A stretch of 64,000 bases of DNA from JAUIAI01 sp045106815 (GTDB lineage: Bacteria; Pseudomonadota; Gammaproteobacteria; Burkholderiales; Burkholderiaceae_E): contig JBGCFG010000003.1 of the NCBI GenBank assembly GCA_045106815.1, forward strand, positions 62,001-126,000, given 5' to 3'. The stretch's first letter is position 1. The number at the start of each line of letters is the position of its first letter. The notes beneath the pieces were generated by a model. The model was given only the letters and a program-made list of their open reading frames with translations. It searched no databases and was not told the DNA's origin. The position numbers were made by a program, and so were the translations under genes. Of the stretch, positions 62,604-64,000 are shown one piece after another.

Positions 62604-63374
62604 TCAGGCTCCGATCTTTATCAGGGTCTTATCGCCCTGGCGTCGACCAATCAGGCCGAGTAGTGTCCTTAGGCGGGCCTGTTCCTGCTCTTCAGCAACA
62701 GCAAACGCCGTGAACTGAACGCCACGCCTCGCCGTCCAGGTTCCGTCACCATCAAGTCGCAGCGGCCCGTTAATCGTGACAATGTTTAGTTTCGCCCGAT
62801 TACCTTCACCTTCGACGTTGATCCGGTAGCTACCCAGCGGATTCACCGGCGTCAGCGCAGAGGCCATATTGCGCAATTCAATATTGGCCTTGCCGTTAAA
62901 CGACCCCTCCCTCAGCACCATTTCATCCCAGCGCAAAGCCAATGCGCCGGCTGGCTTGATTGTATTCCAGGGCGACCCCAATCGCCCCAAATCGACGGAT
63001 GGAAGCGACACTTGCCCGGCACCAATGCGCATTTCGGTCAGCCCACCGCTCAACCGAACAGCATTGGACATACCGGCCAGACGAAGGTCGGCATCAACAA
63101 TGCCAAGCAACAGGGGTAATTTGCTTACTGTCCAGTCTAGTCGACCAGGGACAGCCACACCCGGCATGGTACGAAGCCCCAGGCTCCGGTCATTCACGTC
63201 TATCAAAACGAGCCGTCCGCTGCCCCGCCACACCGTACCTTGTGTTTCAGCCAGGCCCAGACGGCCGGCAGTGGCTTTTTGTAGCCCCCAGTCAGCCAGC
63301 GTTGCCGGTGCAAAGCCGACCAGAGCAATGATGATGCCGACCAGGCCGGCAGCAATATACAAAATCCAGCGCAT
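62604..63374 (-). CDS. gspN: type II secretion protein GspN
   Basis: The 256-aa inner-membrane protein has one N-terminal helix (WILYIAAGLVGIIIALVGF) and a periplasmic domain with the GspN pattern (GLAETQGTVWRGSGRLVLIDVN, MPGRLDWTVSKLPLL-type, LRWDEMVL, GPLRLDGDGTWT). GspN is an accessory component found in only some type II systems. Its ATG overlaps the gspM stop by one base (TGATG at 63372-63376), indicating translational coupling. Confidence 0.88.
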   Translation of the reverse strand: MRWILYIAAGLVGIIIALVGFAPATLADWGLQKATAGRLGLAETQGTVWRGSGRLVLIDVNDRSLGLRTMPGVAVPGRLDWTVSKLPLLLGIVDADLRLAGMSNAVRLSGGLTEMRIGAGQVSLPSVDLGRLGSPWNTIKPAGALALRWDEMVLREGSFNGKANIELRNMASALTPVNPLGSYRINVEGEGNRAKLNIVTINGPLRLDGDGTWTARRGVQFTAFAVAEEQEQARLRTLLGLIGRRQGDKTLIKIGA

Positions 63375-63883
63375 CAGCCACCGTTCCCCGGACGCTCTAA
63401 CGACAAGATGGCTGCAACCCGACCAGGCGAAACATCACGCGTGAGCTTGGCATCAACGACTCTGACACGGGTGTCACGAGCCGCGCCGTATACCCAGGTG
63501 AGCAAGGCATCAAGGGTAACGTCGTCAAACTTCACTTTGATCACATCAGAACCGGCGTCTACTGTGGCGTTGCTGTCGAGACCGGCAGCAGACAAAGACC
63601 GCTGCAACTCAGCTCTGACGACCGACTGGGCTTTGGCATTGGTGCGAATCTGCGAGAGGGATTTCGCCTCTGCTGAGAGTGACTCGAGTTTGGCGACCTG
63701 GCCTCGCAATTGCGGCAGTTCTTCACGCAGGCGCTCGCGGCCCACCCAAGCTGGCTCAAACAAAATGAACCAGGTCACGGCAACCCCGACAAACAGCAAC
63801 ATCCCCATCACCATGCGCCGCTCGCGCAAATTGAGCGTTTGCCAGCGCGCGACCAGTGTTTCGATGATGGCAACTTTCTTCAA
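63374..63883 (-). CDS. gspM: type II secretion protein GspM
   Basis: The 169-aa bitopic inner-membrane protein has one helix (MVMGMLLFVGVAVTWFILFEPAW), a helical linker, and a small C-terminal ferredoxin-like domain (ATVDAGSDVIKVKFDDVTLDALLTWV). It works with GspL in the inner-membrane platform. The start codon is TTG (63881-63883), overlapping the gspL stop (TTGA), so it is translationally coupled. Confidence 0.92.
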   Translation of the reverse strand: MKKVAIIETLVARWQTLNLRERRMVMGMLLFVGVAVTWFILFEPAWVGRERLREELPQLRGQVAKLESLSAEAKSLSQIRTNAKAQSVVRAELQRSLSAAGLDSNATVDAGSDVIKVKFDDVTLDALLTWVYGAARDTRVRVVDAKLTRDVSPGRVAAILSLERPGNGG

Positions 63884-64000
63884 AGTAGGCTCACAAAGGC
63901 GAGAGAATTTCGGCCAGGTTCAAATTTCAGGTTCAGGCCGAGACGCTTACTGGCTTCCTGCAGGTCTTCACGCACCGAGCGCGCAGCGACCAACGAGGGC
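63880..64000 (-). CDS. gspL: type II secretion protein GspL, C-terminal fragment
   Basis: Only the last 39 codons lie in the window. The frame reads to its stop at 63880-63882 (…RSVREDLQEASKRLGLNLKFEPGRNSL… then a short tail), consistent with a GspL C-terminus. The assignment rests on position directly before gspM and the TTGA overlap. The rest of the gene lies beyond 64000. Confidence 0.7.
   Translation of the reverse strand, partial: PSLVAARSVREDLQEASKRLGLNLKFEPGRNSLAFVSLL

Overview
The window reads as a chromosomal segment of a Betaproteobacterium, most likely Burkholderiales or a close relative. The pointers are the DUF2863 gene beside prfC, the methyltransferase-rnhA-dnaQ order, mltD next to fabI, an EgtB-like/SenB pair typical of that class, a tRNA-Val(CAC), and a moderate GC content (judged by eye, not computed). 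Coding density is high. Many genes overlap by 1-25 bp, and TTG/GTG starts are common. I see no insertion sequence, prophage, CRISPR array or plasmid function.

Layout. 0-7.8 kb: a 5'-truncated GGDEF/EAL protein, the minus-strand gltX-aroC-MFS group, a small lipoprotein, tRNA-Val and a membrane diguanylate cyclase. 7.9-15.5 kb: a very large gene (2316 aa) of unknown function with two tandem copies of a kinase-like module, divergent from a small exported protein. 15.5-25 kb: an SUMF1-fold membrane protein, an MFS/YHS-lipoprotein pair, and a probable aromatic-catabolism locus (YCII protein, RutE-like nitroreductase, TRAP binding protein and fused permease, hydroxyquinol-type intradiol dioxygenase), then cfa. 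25-38.7 kb: cysQ, panE-like reductase, lipoproteins, an isocitrate-lyase-family enzyme, MFS, Nudix, cysK, prfC-DUF2863 and an S41 protease. 38.7-48.7 kb: a minus-strand run methyltransferase-rnhA-RND adaptor-RND pump-dnaQ, then plus-strand mltD and fabI. 48.7-52 kb: senA, senB and egtD, a selenoneine/ergothioneine locus. 52-56.7 kb: an ABC ATPase/FtsX-type permease/Tat-exported lipocalin operon resembling attEFGH. 56.7-64 kb: DUF1232 and a type II secretion operon in the order gspL-M-N-D-E-F, with gspL cut by the window edge.

How the genes work together. EgtD makes hercynine. SenB and SenA would make a selenosugar and join it to hercynine, giving selenoneine if selenophosphate is supplied by a selD outside the window. 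The TRAP transporter, intradiol dioxygenase, YCII protein and nitroreductase plausibly import and open an aromatic ring. The Gsp genes form part of a type II secretion machine.

The best candidate for something undescribed is the giant tandem-kinase-module protein at 7856-14806. The selenoneine locus layout, the RND pump placed between rnhA and dnaQ, and a terminator hairpin inside the lipocalin coding sequence also deserve a look. Everything here was read by eye; no database search was run.
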